From: Enterococcus dispar ATCC 51266
Lineage (GTDB): Bacteria; Bacillota; Bacilli; Lactobacillales; Enterococcaceae
Direction: 5' to 3'
Length of the DNA stretch: 64,000 nucleotides
NCBI RefSeq assembly: GCF_000406945.1
Contig: NZ_KE136354.1
Span: 1,201,207 to 1,265,206 of the forward strand
Positions 8,229 through 15,645 of the stretch are shown in pieces (the stretch's first letter is position 1; every line of letters begins with the position of its first letter). A program made the position numbers and the translations under genes. The notes below the pieces were generated by a model. The model saw nothing but the letters and a program-made list of their open reading frames with translations. It was not told the origin of the DNA and searched no databases.

Positions 8229-8858
8229 CTATTTAGCTAAGCCGTGTTTAAAAGCATAGATAGTAGCTTGCGTGCGATCTTCTACTTCTAATTTGGATAA
8301 AATATTGGACACATGTGTTTTCACCGTTTTTAAAGTGATAAAAAGTTCATCGGCAATCTCTTGATTACTTTTCCCTTGAGCAACCAATAATAAAATCTCC
8401 CGTTCTCGGTTCGTTAAATCTTCATGTAAAATTGGTGTTTTATTCGTTAAACGATTCATCATTTTACTGGTAACTTCCGGTTCTAAAATTCGTTCTCCAC
8501 GATACGTAGCACGAATGGCATCCGCAATTTCATGTGCTGTAGAAGTCTTAAGTAAGTAGCCAGATGCCCCAGCTTCAATAGCCGGATAAACTTTTTCGTC
8601 GTCAATAAAACTTGTGACAATCAAAATTTTGGCTTCTGGCCAAGCTTTTAAAATGGCTTTTGTCGACTCAATGCCATCCATAACATCCATCACTAAATCC
8701 ATTAAAATGACATCTGGTTTTAATTCCAACGCCTTCTCATAGCCAATTTGACCATTTTCGGCTTCTCCAACAACTTCTATATCCTCTTGAATAGATAAAT
8801 ACGAAGAAACACCTAACCGCACCATTTCGTGATCATCTACAAGTAAAACTTTAATCAC
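8229..8858 (-). CDS. liaR: Cell-envelope stress response regulator LiaR
   Basis: The 209-residue NarL-family regulator has a receiver domain (acidic pair at 8-9, phosphoacceptor Asp54 in VILMDLVMD, Lys in LLKTST) and a C-terminal LuxR-type helix-turn-helix ([24 protein letters not shown]). It is the LiaR/VraR output regulator that answers cell-wall antibiotics and daptomycin, activated by LiaS. Trp73, a position where a substitution is known in daptomycin-tolerant E. faecium, is unchanged. I chose the GTG start at 8858 because AAGGAGG lies 8 bases upstream. The longer TTG frame (8876) overlaps that site. It is the third gene of liaFSR, 53 bases after liaS. Confidence 0.95.
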   Translation of the reverse strand: MIKVLLVDDHEMVRLGVSSYLSIQEDIEVVGEAENGQIGYEKALELKPDVILMDLVMDVMDGIESTKAILKAWPEAKILIVTSFIDDEKVYPAIEAGASGYLLKTSTAHEIADAIRATYRGERILEPEVTSKMMNRLTNKTPILHEDLTNREREILLLVAQGKSNQEIADELFITLKTVKTHVSNILSKLEVEDRTQATIYAFKHGLAK

Positions 8859-8911
8859 ACCCACATCCTCCTTCAAACAAAATCCTATTTTTCAGTATTG
8901 CATTTTACATA

Positions 8912-9970
8912 CTAGACAATGGGAATTTTTATTTCCACACTTGTTCCTTGTCCTTTAAAACTAATAATTTTGCATGTACCCCCAACACTTGCTACCCGCT
9001 CTTTAATATTCATTAAACCATAACTACCAGCATTTTGCTCGCCTGTATCAAAGCCAACACCATCATCGATCACCCGTAACAAGACATTTTGTCCTACTTT
9101 GTGCAAGTATACTTCCAATTCCTCTGCTTTAGCATGTCGTAAAGTATTAGATAGTAATTCTTGGACAATCCGAAAAAGTTGATCTTCAATCGTGGGCGCC
9201 AAAATGATTTCTTCAGCTTCCCATTTCAATTTGATTTTTATTTTGGACTGCAACTCCTTTAATAGCTGCTCTATTCCCATCTTCAAGCTTTTTCCTTCTA
9301 GACTAACCGGGCGTAAGTGCAAGAGTAATGCGCGCATTTCCGATTGTGAAGCATTGATAATATCTGATACCATTTGCAATTGTTTCTGCTGAGGAAGCGG
9401 AAGTTCCATTTTTTTTGCTTGTTCATTTAAAGCCGATAACATCATCATCGCTGCAAATAGTTGTTGTGAAACAGAATCATGTAGCTCACGGGCTAGCCGA
9501 TGCCGTTCAATTTCCAAAATTTCTTCTTTAGTTTGTCCGTCCATTAATTGTGGACGACTATTTAAAACTTGCAGTTCAGTGGACAATTCGTTTAATTTTC
9601 GACCAATTTGGGTAATATCTTGATCAATAGCAGTTAAATAATGGTTTTCTTTAGAATGTGATAGCGGTTCACCGACTAAGTCAGAATCATAATTGCCGGC
9701 TACTAATAATCTTAGCTTTTCTTCCACGCCACCATAAGAACTCTTACGAAATAGAGAAATTAAGATATATGTGACAACGCCAAAACCAATAGATATAGCT
9801 AAGATATAAAATATCAAAGGTAAAAAGAAAATTCGCGTTTGAAGAGAAACTAACCACCAATTTTTGACGTTATTGGCATGAAGATAAGAAAATAAAACCA
9901 AAATCAAGGTAATAAAAATCGCAATACCGGTATAAAGTGCAATCATTCCTTTTGAGATTTTTGCCATCAT
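8912..9970 (-). CDS. liaS: Sensor histidine kinase LiaS
   Basis: The 352-residue protein has two membrane segments (about 9-29 and 47-73) with a very short outside loop, a HAMP-like linker, then a HisKA_3 dimerization domain with RHRLARELHDSVSQQ (phosphoacceptor His164) and an HATPase_c domain (LLSNTLRHAKAEE N-box, DDGVGFD, GSYGLMNIKER). This is the intramembrane-sensing LiaS/VraS type that phosphorylates LiaR. Its start overlaps the liaF stop by 4 bases (ATGA), so the two are translationally coupled. Thr120 by this numbering, a site changed in some daptomycin-tolerant E. faecium, is unaltered. Confidence 0.95.
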   Translation of the reverse strand: MMAKISKGMIALYTGIAIFITLILVLFSYLHANNVKNWWLVSLQTRIFFLPLIFYILAISIGFGVVTYILISLFRKSSYGGVEEKLRLLVAGNYDSDLVGEPLSHSKENHYLTAIDQDITQIGRKLNELSTELQVLNSRPQLMDGQTKEEILEIERHRLARELHDSVSQQLFAAMMMLSALNEQAKKMELPLPQQKQLQMVSDIINASQSEMRALLLHLRPVSLEGKSLKMGIEQLLKELQSKIKIKLKWEAEEIILAPTIEDQLFRIVQELLSNTLRHAKAEELEVYLHKVGQNVLLRVIDDGVGFDTGEQNAGSYGLMNIKERVASVGGTCKIISFKGQGTSVEIKIPIV

Positions 9971-10698
9971 ACACGAATCACCTCAATATCACCAATTAAG
10001 GTACTCGATAGAATTTTAATCCGACGTTCACTCGTATCATAATCTTCACTGTATACCGTAATTCTTTCACTTCTTAGTGTAGTTTGTTCCCCTACAAAAG
10101 TTACATTGCCAATAAAGCTGCCATGTTCGATTGCAATCCCAATTCCTAAGGGAACTAAAATTCTTGTTCTTCCAAAGCCTTTTCGCAACATAATAATATT
10201 ATCCCGTTTTGGTAAAATTGTATTCCCTAAATCAATAATCGTATCCCCGGAAAGCATATTAATATTAATATCATCCCACTCAAAGACTTGATTGCCAATT
10301 CTCTCATTGCCAAACAAATTTTGGCGCTCTCTTTTATTAGGATGTAAGCTAGGAACTGTAGTTTCTACCATAACCATCTGTTTTTTCTTCCAAAAAGCAT
10401 TTTTTGTTAAATCAATTCCTGTCAGCTCTACCCCTTTTAAGCCAACAAATAAAACACCAAATACCAACATCAACCAAACAGCAGGATTATTTAATAAGCT
10501 AATAAATACAGCAAGTCCGCCAACAATTAACCAAAAATTCGTTCTGCGGCCTCTTTTTTTTGTACGAGATGTTGCGTATAAGCATAGCACGCCAAAAATT
10601 AGCAATAATAATAAAGGCGGACTGTTGAAAATCTGCCATAATGCATAAAGAAACAATAACGCTTCAACTACAAGAAAAAAACGCCATGGACTTTTCAA
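9967..10698 (-). CDS. liaF: LiaF, inhibitor of the LiaRS system
   Basis: The 243-residue protein has four short membrane segments in the first 90 residues and a cytoplasmic C-terminal domain rich in beta strands (GDTIIDLGNTILP, IMLRKGFGRTRILVP, STLIGDIEVI), which is the LiaF/YvqF/VraT family. In relatives it holds LiaS inactive until envelope stress. The longest frame begins at a GTG abutting AGGAGG. I prefer the TTG three codons in (10698), 7 bases from that site. First gene of liaFSR. Confidence 0.93.
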   Translation of the reverse strand: MKSPWRFFLVVEALLFLYALWQIFNSPPLLLLLIFGVLCLYATSRTKKRGRRTNFWLIVGGLAVFISLLNNPAVWLMLVFGVLFVGLKGVELTGIDLTKNAFWKKKQMVMVETTVPSLHPNKRERQNLFGNERIGNQVFEWDDININMLSGDTIIDLGNTILPKRDNIIMLRKGFGRTRILVPLGIGIAIEHGSFIGNVTFVGEQTTLRSERITVYSEDYDTSERRIKILSSTLIGDIEVIRV

Positions 10699-10779
10699 AT
10701 TTACCACCTCCTACAAAATATATTTCTCAAAATTTTATCTTTAAATTTCTATTTTTATTTTCCACAACATTTCTATTTT

Positions 10780-10819
10780 ATCATACCGAAAAAGGAATGA
10801 AATAAAATCAGACTTTAGA
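10780..10819 (-). promoter_or_regulatory. Candidate liaFSR promoter and LiaR-type box
   Basis: On the minus strand a TATGAT -10 (10780-10785) has no good -35, but TCTAAAGTCTGA (10808-10819) lies just upstream of the -35 position, as expected for activator-dependent autoregulation. The likeness to LiaR/CesR/VraR boxes is only partial. The 10708-11031 gap otherwise holds the hairpin below and no gene. Confidence 0.4.
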
Positions 10820-10925
10820 ATGAAAAAATTGATGAATTTAGCTACTAAAACTCGGAAATTTTTTATTTATTGTTTTTTTAACAACTTTGAAAATTTTTTT
10901 CCAATAGAAAACTATTTTAGAAAGT

Positions 10926-10972
10926 AAAAGCCAGTTTAAGAATCCCGTGATACGGTTCTTAAACTGGCTTTT
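10926..10972. terminator. Long bidirectional terminator downstream of greA
   Basis: A perfect 17-bp stem (AAAAGCCAGTTTAAGAA with TTCTTAAACTGGCTTTT) encloses a 13-base loop, with T/A-rich ends on both sides. It lies 59 bases past the greA stop and insulates liaFSR from greA. Confidence 0.8.
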
Positions 10973-11031
10973 ACTATACTCTAAAACTTTCAATAATTAT
11001 ATTGCTTTTGGAAAAGTTTCACCGGCTTTTA

Positions 11032-11511
11032 TTAAGCTTGTTCCACTTTTGTTATTTTCACTAACATACTCCCACCAGGGGTTTGAATTGTTACTTCTTC
11101 GCCAACTTTTTTCCCAATTAATGCTTGCGCAATTGGAGAATCGTTAGAGATTTTACCAGAAAACGGATCTGATTCGGCACTTCCAACAATTGTATATTCT
11201 TCTTCATCTCCATCTGGTTGTTCGATAAAAGTAACTTTTTTTCCAAGAGAGACTTCATCAGTATCCACGCCGTCATTATCAATAATTTGGGCAAAACGAA
11301 TCATATTTTCTAAAGTAGTGATCCGGCCTTCTACAAAAGCTTGTTCATCTTTAGCAGATTCATATTCAGAGTTCTCAGATAAATCACCAAAACCACGGGC
11401 AATTTTAATTCGTTCAATAATTTCGCCACGTTTTACTGTTTTTAATTCTTCTAATTCTTGTTCTAATTTTTCTTTACCTTCAACTGTCATTGGATAAACT
11501 TTTTCTACCAT
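11032..11511 (-). CDS. greA: Transcription elongation factor GreA
   Basis: The 159-residue protein has the GreA N-terminal coiled coil (about 1-78, with [23 protein letters not shown] containing the tip acidic residues) and a C-terminal FKBP-like domain ([37 protein letters not shown]). It enters the RNA polymerase channel and stimulates cleavage of backtracked transcripts. The ATG has AAGGAG 7-8 bases upstream. It follows mltG, the common Firmicutes order, but a 12-bp hairpin separates the two. Confidence 0.96.
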   Translation of the reverse strand: MVEKVYPMTVEGKEKLEQELEELKTVKRGEIIERIKIARGFGDLSENSEYESAKDEQAFVEGRITTLENMIRFAQIIDNDGVDTDEVSLGKKVTFIEQPDGDEEEYTIVGSAESDPFSGKISNDSPIAQALIGKKVGEEVTIQTPGGSMLVKITKVEQA

Positions 11512-11551
11512 GGTAAATTCTCCTTCATTTTCAACTCTAAAATCGCAAATA

Positions 11552-11585
11552 GTAACCTTTTCGCAATTAATATCGAAAAGGTTAC
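11552..11585. terminator. Hairpin between mltG and greA
   Basis: GTAACCTTTTCG pairs perfectly with CGAAAAGGTTAC around a 10-base loop. Read from mltG the T tract is poor (TATTTGCGATTTT). Read the other way it is CATGCTTTTTTT. It may be a partial terminator that lets some mltG transcripts continue into greA. Confidence 0.55.
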
Positions 11586-11617
11586 CATGCTTTTTTTAAA
11601 ATGTAAATGACAATAAT

Positions 11618-13039
11618 CTAATTATTGACATATTTTTCGACTAAAGCCAAATGTTCTTCATAAGTTTCAGCGTAATAAACTTTACCAGTTTTAATATCTG
11701 CTACAAAGTAATAATAATTGTTGGCAGTTGGATCTAGGACTGCCTTAATTGATTGTTCACTTGGACTATCAAATGGCCCAGGACCATAACCAGTATTCGT
11801 ATACAAGTTATAAGGTGAATCCACTTGTAAATCTTTATTATAAACTTTTTCTTTATGTTCACCTAGCGCATATAGTATTGAGATATCTGATTGTAGTGGC
11901 ATCCCTGCTGCAATCCGGTTAAAGAAAACTTGAGCAATTTTTTTACGGTCAGTTTCTGTTACGCCTTCTTTTTCCACTAAGGACGCAAGTGTTATAACCT
12001 CTTGTACATCCATATTTTTTTGCTTAATCGTATCATAATATGCAGACATAACCGTATTCGTTTTATCAATCATTTGTGTCACAATATCTTCTAAAGATGA
12101 TGTTTTATAGTAATCATATGTGGCTGGGAACAAATAACCTTCTAAACGATAACGAACACCTTTAGCTTTAGCAGCGCTTGTTAAAAGATCTGGATATTTT
12201 TCTTGCATTTTTTTAAAGAAATCTTCATTTTTCATTAAATCAAGAAAATCAGATTTTTTAATTTTGGTATCTTTGGCAATAATATCGCCAATTTTATCAA
12301 TATCAACACCCTCAGGGATCGTCAATTTGGCATCAGCACCCGCAGTTCCAGCACCGCCGCCTTGCAAATTCTTACTAATGTCATCTAAAGACATCGAAGG
12401 TGAAAAATGATAACTTCCGGCTTGAAAACCGGTTAGATTATTAAATTTTGTATAGTAGTTAAACACCATACCACTTTTAATTACTTTATCTTCTTGTAAA
12501 ATCTCCCCAATTTGCTTATTCGAGGATCCACTTGGTATTTCTACAGCAACAGTCTTTTTATTATCCGGATCTAACGGCTGTAAGCTGCTGGAAACGTAGC
12601 GATACACAGAAAATCCCAGAATACCACCAATTACTAGCAAAGCGAGCACGACGACTGTCACTATTTTACTAACAATCCGATCTTCTTTTTGCCGCATCTT
12701 GCGTCGTTGCATTTCATCTGCAGAGACACTAAGCGTTGGTTTTGTAGCATTACTCATTTTTTCATTTTTAGGTTTCTTTTTTACTGGCGCTTTTTTCTTT
12801 TCAGTAGATTCTTTTTTTGTATTTTGGAAACTGTCCTTTGCGCCACTACTTCTTCTTGAACCGACTGATTCTTGGGATACATTTAAACGCTCTCTTTGGT
12901 TCTTTGATTGACTATTTTTATTTTGTTGGCCTTGACGATTTGAACTTCTTTTTTCCTTTGAAGTTCCCTCATCTGAGTTATTTAACGAATTTAAAATCTT
13001 GTCTTTGAAAGATTCTTCTTCTGGATGTTGTTTAGACAA
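11618..13039 (-). CDS. mltG: Endolytic murein transglycosylase MltG
   Basis: The 473-residue protein has a long charged, Ser/Lys/Gln-rich cytoplasmic tail (1-120), one membrane segment (about 124-146) and an extracellular YceG/MltG domain. That domain shows a LysM-like part (IPSGSSNKQIGEIL), then RLEGYLFPATYDY and the catalytic LASLVEKEG (Glu356 or 358) with FFNRIAAGMPLQSD and NLYTNTGYGPGPF. It cuts nascent glycan strands and so sets chain length near the elongasome. The long tail is typical of lactic acid bacteria. Start is TTG with AAGGAGGAG upstream. A TATAAT box is at 13078-13083. Confidence 0.95.
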   Translation of the reverse strand: MSKQHPEEESFKDKILNSLNNSDEGTSKEKRSSNRQGQQNKNSQSKNQRERLNVSQESVGSRRSSGAKDSFQNTKKESTEKKKAPVKKKPKNEKMSNATKPTLSVSADEMQRRKMRQKEDRIVSKIVTVVVLALLVIGGILGFSVYRYVSSSLQPLDPDNKKTVAVEIPSGSSNKQIGEILQEDKVIKSGMVFNYYTKFNNLTGFQAGSYHFSPSMSLDDISKNLQGGGAGTAGADAKLTIPEGVDIDKIGDIIAKDTKIKKSDFLDLMKNEDFFKKMQEKYPDLLTSAAKAKGVRYRLEGYLFPATYDYYKTSSLEDIVTQMIDKTNTVMSAYYDTIKQKNMDVQEVITLASLVEKEGVTETDRKKIAQVFFNRIAAGMPLQSDISILYALGEHKEKVYNKDLQVDSPYNLYTNTGYGPGPFDSPSEQSIKAVLDPTANNYYYFVADIKTGKVYYAETYEEHLALVEKYVNN

Positions 13040-13043
13040 AACA

Positions 13044-13102
13044 ACTCCTCCTTACTCTCATGATACTAGCTTGTACCATTATACACGAAAGTAAGAAGGA
13101 GT
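13044..13102 (-). promoter_or_regulatory. mltG promoter -10 and inverted repeat covering its Shine-Dalgarno site
   Basis: TATAAT (minus strand) at 13078-13083 is a perfect -10. The 16-base arms at 13044-13059 and 13087-13102 are complementary except for two positions, and the first arm contains the mltG AAGGAGGAG site. Transcripts from this -10 would lack the distal arm. Transcripts reading in from the teichoic acid side would be on the other strand. Only transcripts starting upstream on the minus strand could fold it. Confidence 0.45.
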
Positions 13103-13109
13103 AAAATGC

Positions 13110-14642
13110 TTAATTTAATATATTCAAATTTCTTGATAAAATCGATTCTCTAATTCTCATAATACTGTTGAAGAATGTATGATAGAAAACAGGAATAAAA
13201 CAATATAAATATCTAGGATTTGTTTCCCAAAGCGTCAAAAATATTATTAATCCTATTATCGAAATCTGCATCGTCCATTCAAAAATGTTCCCCTTAGGTA
13301 TAAAAAAGCCGCTAATAAGAACTATAATTAAAAACATTCCCCATATAAATTGAAAATATCGTTCAAAACTTTTATCTTTCATTTTTTTCTGCAGAAATCC
13401 ACTATTATTTTTGGTACCCCAAAGTGCATATAAATCTGTGAACATATCTCCCGAAGTCCATGTTCTACTCATTTTTTTGACAAACAAAAATTGGAATAAA
13501 TCTTGTTTTCCAAAACTGCGAACTCTTTCTTTTATTACAGTCTTAGAATTTTTTTCTTTTTCTTTATATCCATCAATTGATCTTGTTTTGATCAAATCAT
13601 CAATAAAAAAACCTCCATTTGTTTTTGTATTTAGTCCCATTGCTACCCAATGTGCAAGAGGAATTTCAAATTTTTCTCGTTCACTATTAGTAATGGGCAT
13701 AAACCAAGAAAAAAATAGGTTCATTAAAATTAAAATACTGAAAAATGAAGCACCCAAAGTTAACCCAGTTTTTATCAAAAAATTTTTTTCAGATATTTTT
13801 TTTACAATTATACTTATTATCAAAGCAACAAATATAATAATTGCAAAAGCTTTTATTTTATAGCCGAGAGCACAAAATATAGCTATACAAAATAATATCG
13901 ATATTTTTTTGTAATCTGATTTATAACGTGATACTAAATAACATATAGTACTAATAAAAAACAAGCCCAAAGTATCAGTATAAAGAAATTCACTGAAGAA
14001 TAAGATAGGAAACATCGTAGTCAATAAAAATAAAGGTAAAAACATATTCTTTAATTTCCATTCTCTTTTTGCAGTTTTACCAATCATAAAAATACTGATT
14101 GTTATAATCAAGGAATTTATAATTATCATAAATTTGTAACCATCTTCAACTCCAACGGAAGGGTGAAAAAGGAACATTAGTTTACAGAGATTATACACAA
14201 TGAAAAAAATAAAATCATTGTTAGGATAGTTACCAAAATAATCGACTCGTGTTAGATTTCCAGTTTTTGCATATTCAAACGCGCTTGTATAAACAGTTGC
14301 AAAATCCCAATTTTCTAGTCCAACCCTTAATGATAGTCCTATCGAGGCAATGATAAAAAAAATTAAAAGAAATAAGGCAAAAAGCATTAACTTATTAACG
14401 ATTTTCAACTTACATTTCGTAAAATTTCTTTTTTTTCTACCTTTTTTATGTTTTATGTTTATCTTTAAATATGAACTAATAACATATCCAATCAACACCA
14501 AGGCTAATACTTGAAGAAAGAGTACACTGGGCATATTAAAAAGATTAAACCCAATATTTAGAATTATTATCCAAATAATAGCGAGAAGAAAAATCATCTG
14601 AAATATGTTCATTATATAACTTTCAAATTTTCCTTTATTCAT
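13110..14642 (-). CDS. Polytopic GT-C type membrane glycosyltransferase (putative)
   Basis: The 510-residue protein has about 11-12 hydrophobic segments with a large hydrophilic loop at roughly 315-410. The stretch NWDFATVYTSAFEYAKTGN and DYFGNYPNNDF after the third segment resembles the acidic first outer loop of GT-C/ArnT/PMT-like transferases that use polyprenyl-phosphate sugars. As the last gene of the teichoic acid operon it could add a sugar to the polymer outside the cell, with GtrA and the GtrB-like enzyme supplying the donor. Start chosen at ATG 14642 (GAGGAG 7 bases upstream). It overlaps the previous stop by 8 bases. Lower GC than neighbours suggests a variable-locus gene. The exact family is not certain. 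Confidence 0.65.
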   Translation of the reverse strand: MNKGKFESYIMNIFQMIFLLAIIWIIILNIGFNLFNMPSVLFLQVLALVLIGYVISSYLKINIKHKKGRKKRNFTKCKLKIVNKLMLFALFLLIFFIIASIGLSLRVGLENWDFATVYTSAFEYAKTGNLTRVDYFGNYPNNDFIFFIVYNLCKLMFLFHPSVGVEDGYKFMIIINSLIITISIFMIGKTAKREWKLKNMFLPLFLLTTMFPILFFSEFLYTDTLGLFFISTICYLVSRYKSDYKKISILFCIAIFCALGYKIKAFAIIIFVALIISIIVKKISEKNFLIKTGLTLGASFFSILILMNLFFSWFMPITNSEREKFEIPLAHWVAMGLNTKTNGGFFIDDLIKTRSIDGYKEKEKNSKTVIKERVRSFGKQDLFQFLFVKKMSRTWTSGDMFTDLYALWGTKNNSGFLQKKMKDKSFERYFQFIWGMFLIIVLISGFFIPKGNIFEWTMQISIIGLIIFLTLWETNPRYLYCFIPVFYHTFFNSIMRIRESILSRNLNILN

Positions 14643-15645
14643 CGATATTCTCCTCACATGATTTTATTTCTTCATGAATTAATTTATTTAAGAAGATGCT
14701 TATTTCTAGCTTTACATTACGCCCCATGTTTCCATTTTCGTCAAAAAAATTATAAGGAAAAATAATTGTAGTAGCCAACTTATTCATTTCTTCTTTTATA
14801 GTCATAATATTATCTTTAGTATATATCACAAACCTCTTGTCTTGTTTTTCAAAACTACTGAACTTCTTCTCGATATCAATTTTAGGCATGTATGAAACTA
14901 GTACGTCTAATTCATCATCTTCGGTTAAAGTCTCAAATTCTGCTTGAGGATCGCAAACTACACTTACATAATTACCAAGATACGAATGATACAGCGCAGC
15001 TATGGCTCCCTTATGGCTTCCTGTCAAGATTGTTTTATTTGATCCAATCCCATATTGTTCTTTAACTTCAGAAATTATATTTTGAACATTTGTTTCAATT
15101 TCTGTATTAGTTTCAGTATTCATATATGCACTTCCGTATAGACCATTGCTATCCATAATACGAAGTACAACTGAATTTCCTATAATGTAATTATCTATAT
15201 TAGAAAAAAAGTCAGGAAAAATGCGTCTTGTAATTTTCGAACTTAGAATATCTGTACGTTTACTAGGATACGAAGAAAATACAACAATTAAGTTGTTATC
15301 TGCAGACTTACTAAAATCTTCTGGTTCATTTATCGTAAAAAGAAAGTCTCCAAGCTGCAATAAATCATTTCTTTGCCAAATAGTGTTTACTTTATCTTTT
15401 TTTACAAAATAGCTAATTTTCTTTTTATACCAATATAAAACATAGCCATTTTCATTTAACTTTCTAAGGACATTAGCAGATTGTTGATTTAACGTTGCAC
15501 TTTTTAACAAGTTATAGTACTCATCCAATTCAATGCCAATCTTTTCTTGTGAGAAGTCAATTTTATCATTTATCCCATAAATTTTTGTACGCTTAAAAAT
15601 TTTATTAAAAAGTTGATTACTCTGATTACTCTTAACAATTTCCAT
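14635..15645 (-). CDS. Alpha/beta-hydrolase-like protein of the XcbB/CpsF/Asp2 kind (putative)
   Basis: The 336-residue cytoplasmic protein has a poorly conserved first 110 residues, then a hydrolase-like core: NLIVVFSSYPSKR (strand with oxyanion turn), SVVLRIMDSNGLYGSAYMNT and ILTGSHKGAIAALYHSYLG, which resembles the nucleophile elbow of capsule proteins XcbB/CpsF and of accessory-Sec Asp2. A late Asp/His pair cannot be assigned surely. Relatives are found in capsule and teichoic acid loci and are thought to handle acyl groups on polymer sugars. Start ATG at 15645 has GGAGG 7 bases upstream, and the gene overlaps the preceding stop by 14 bases, so it is translationally coupled. No signal peptide. 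Confidence 0.6.
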   Translation of the reverse strand: MEIVKSNQSNQLFNKIFKRTKIYGINDKIDFSQEKIGIELDEYYNLLKSATLNQQSANVLRKLNENGYVLYWYKKKISYFVKKDKVNTIWQRNDLLQLGDFLFTINEPEDFSKSADNNLIVVFSSYPSKRTDILSSKITRRIFPDFFSNIDNYIIGNSVVLRIMDSNGLYGSAYMNTETNTEIETNVQNIISEVKEQYGIGSNKTILTGSHKGAIAALYHSYLGNYVSVVCDPQAEFETLTEDDELDVLVSYMPKIDIEKKFSSFEKQDKRFVIYTKDNIMTIKEEMNKLATTIIFPYNFFDENGNMGRNVKLEISIFLNKLIHEEIKSCEENIDE

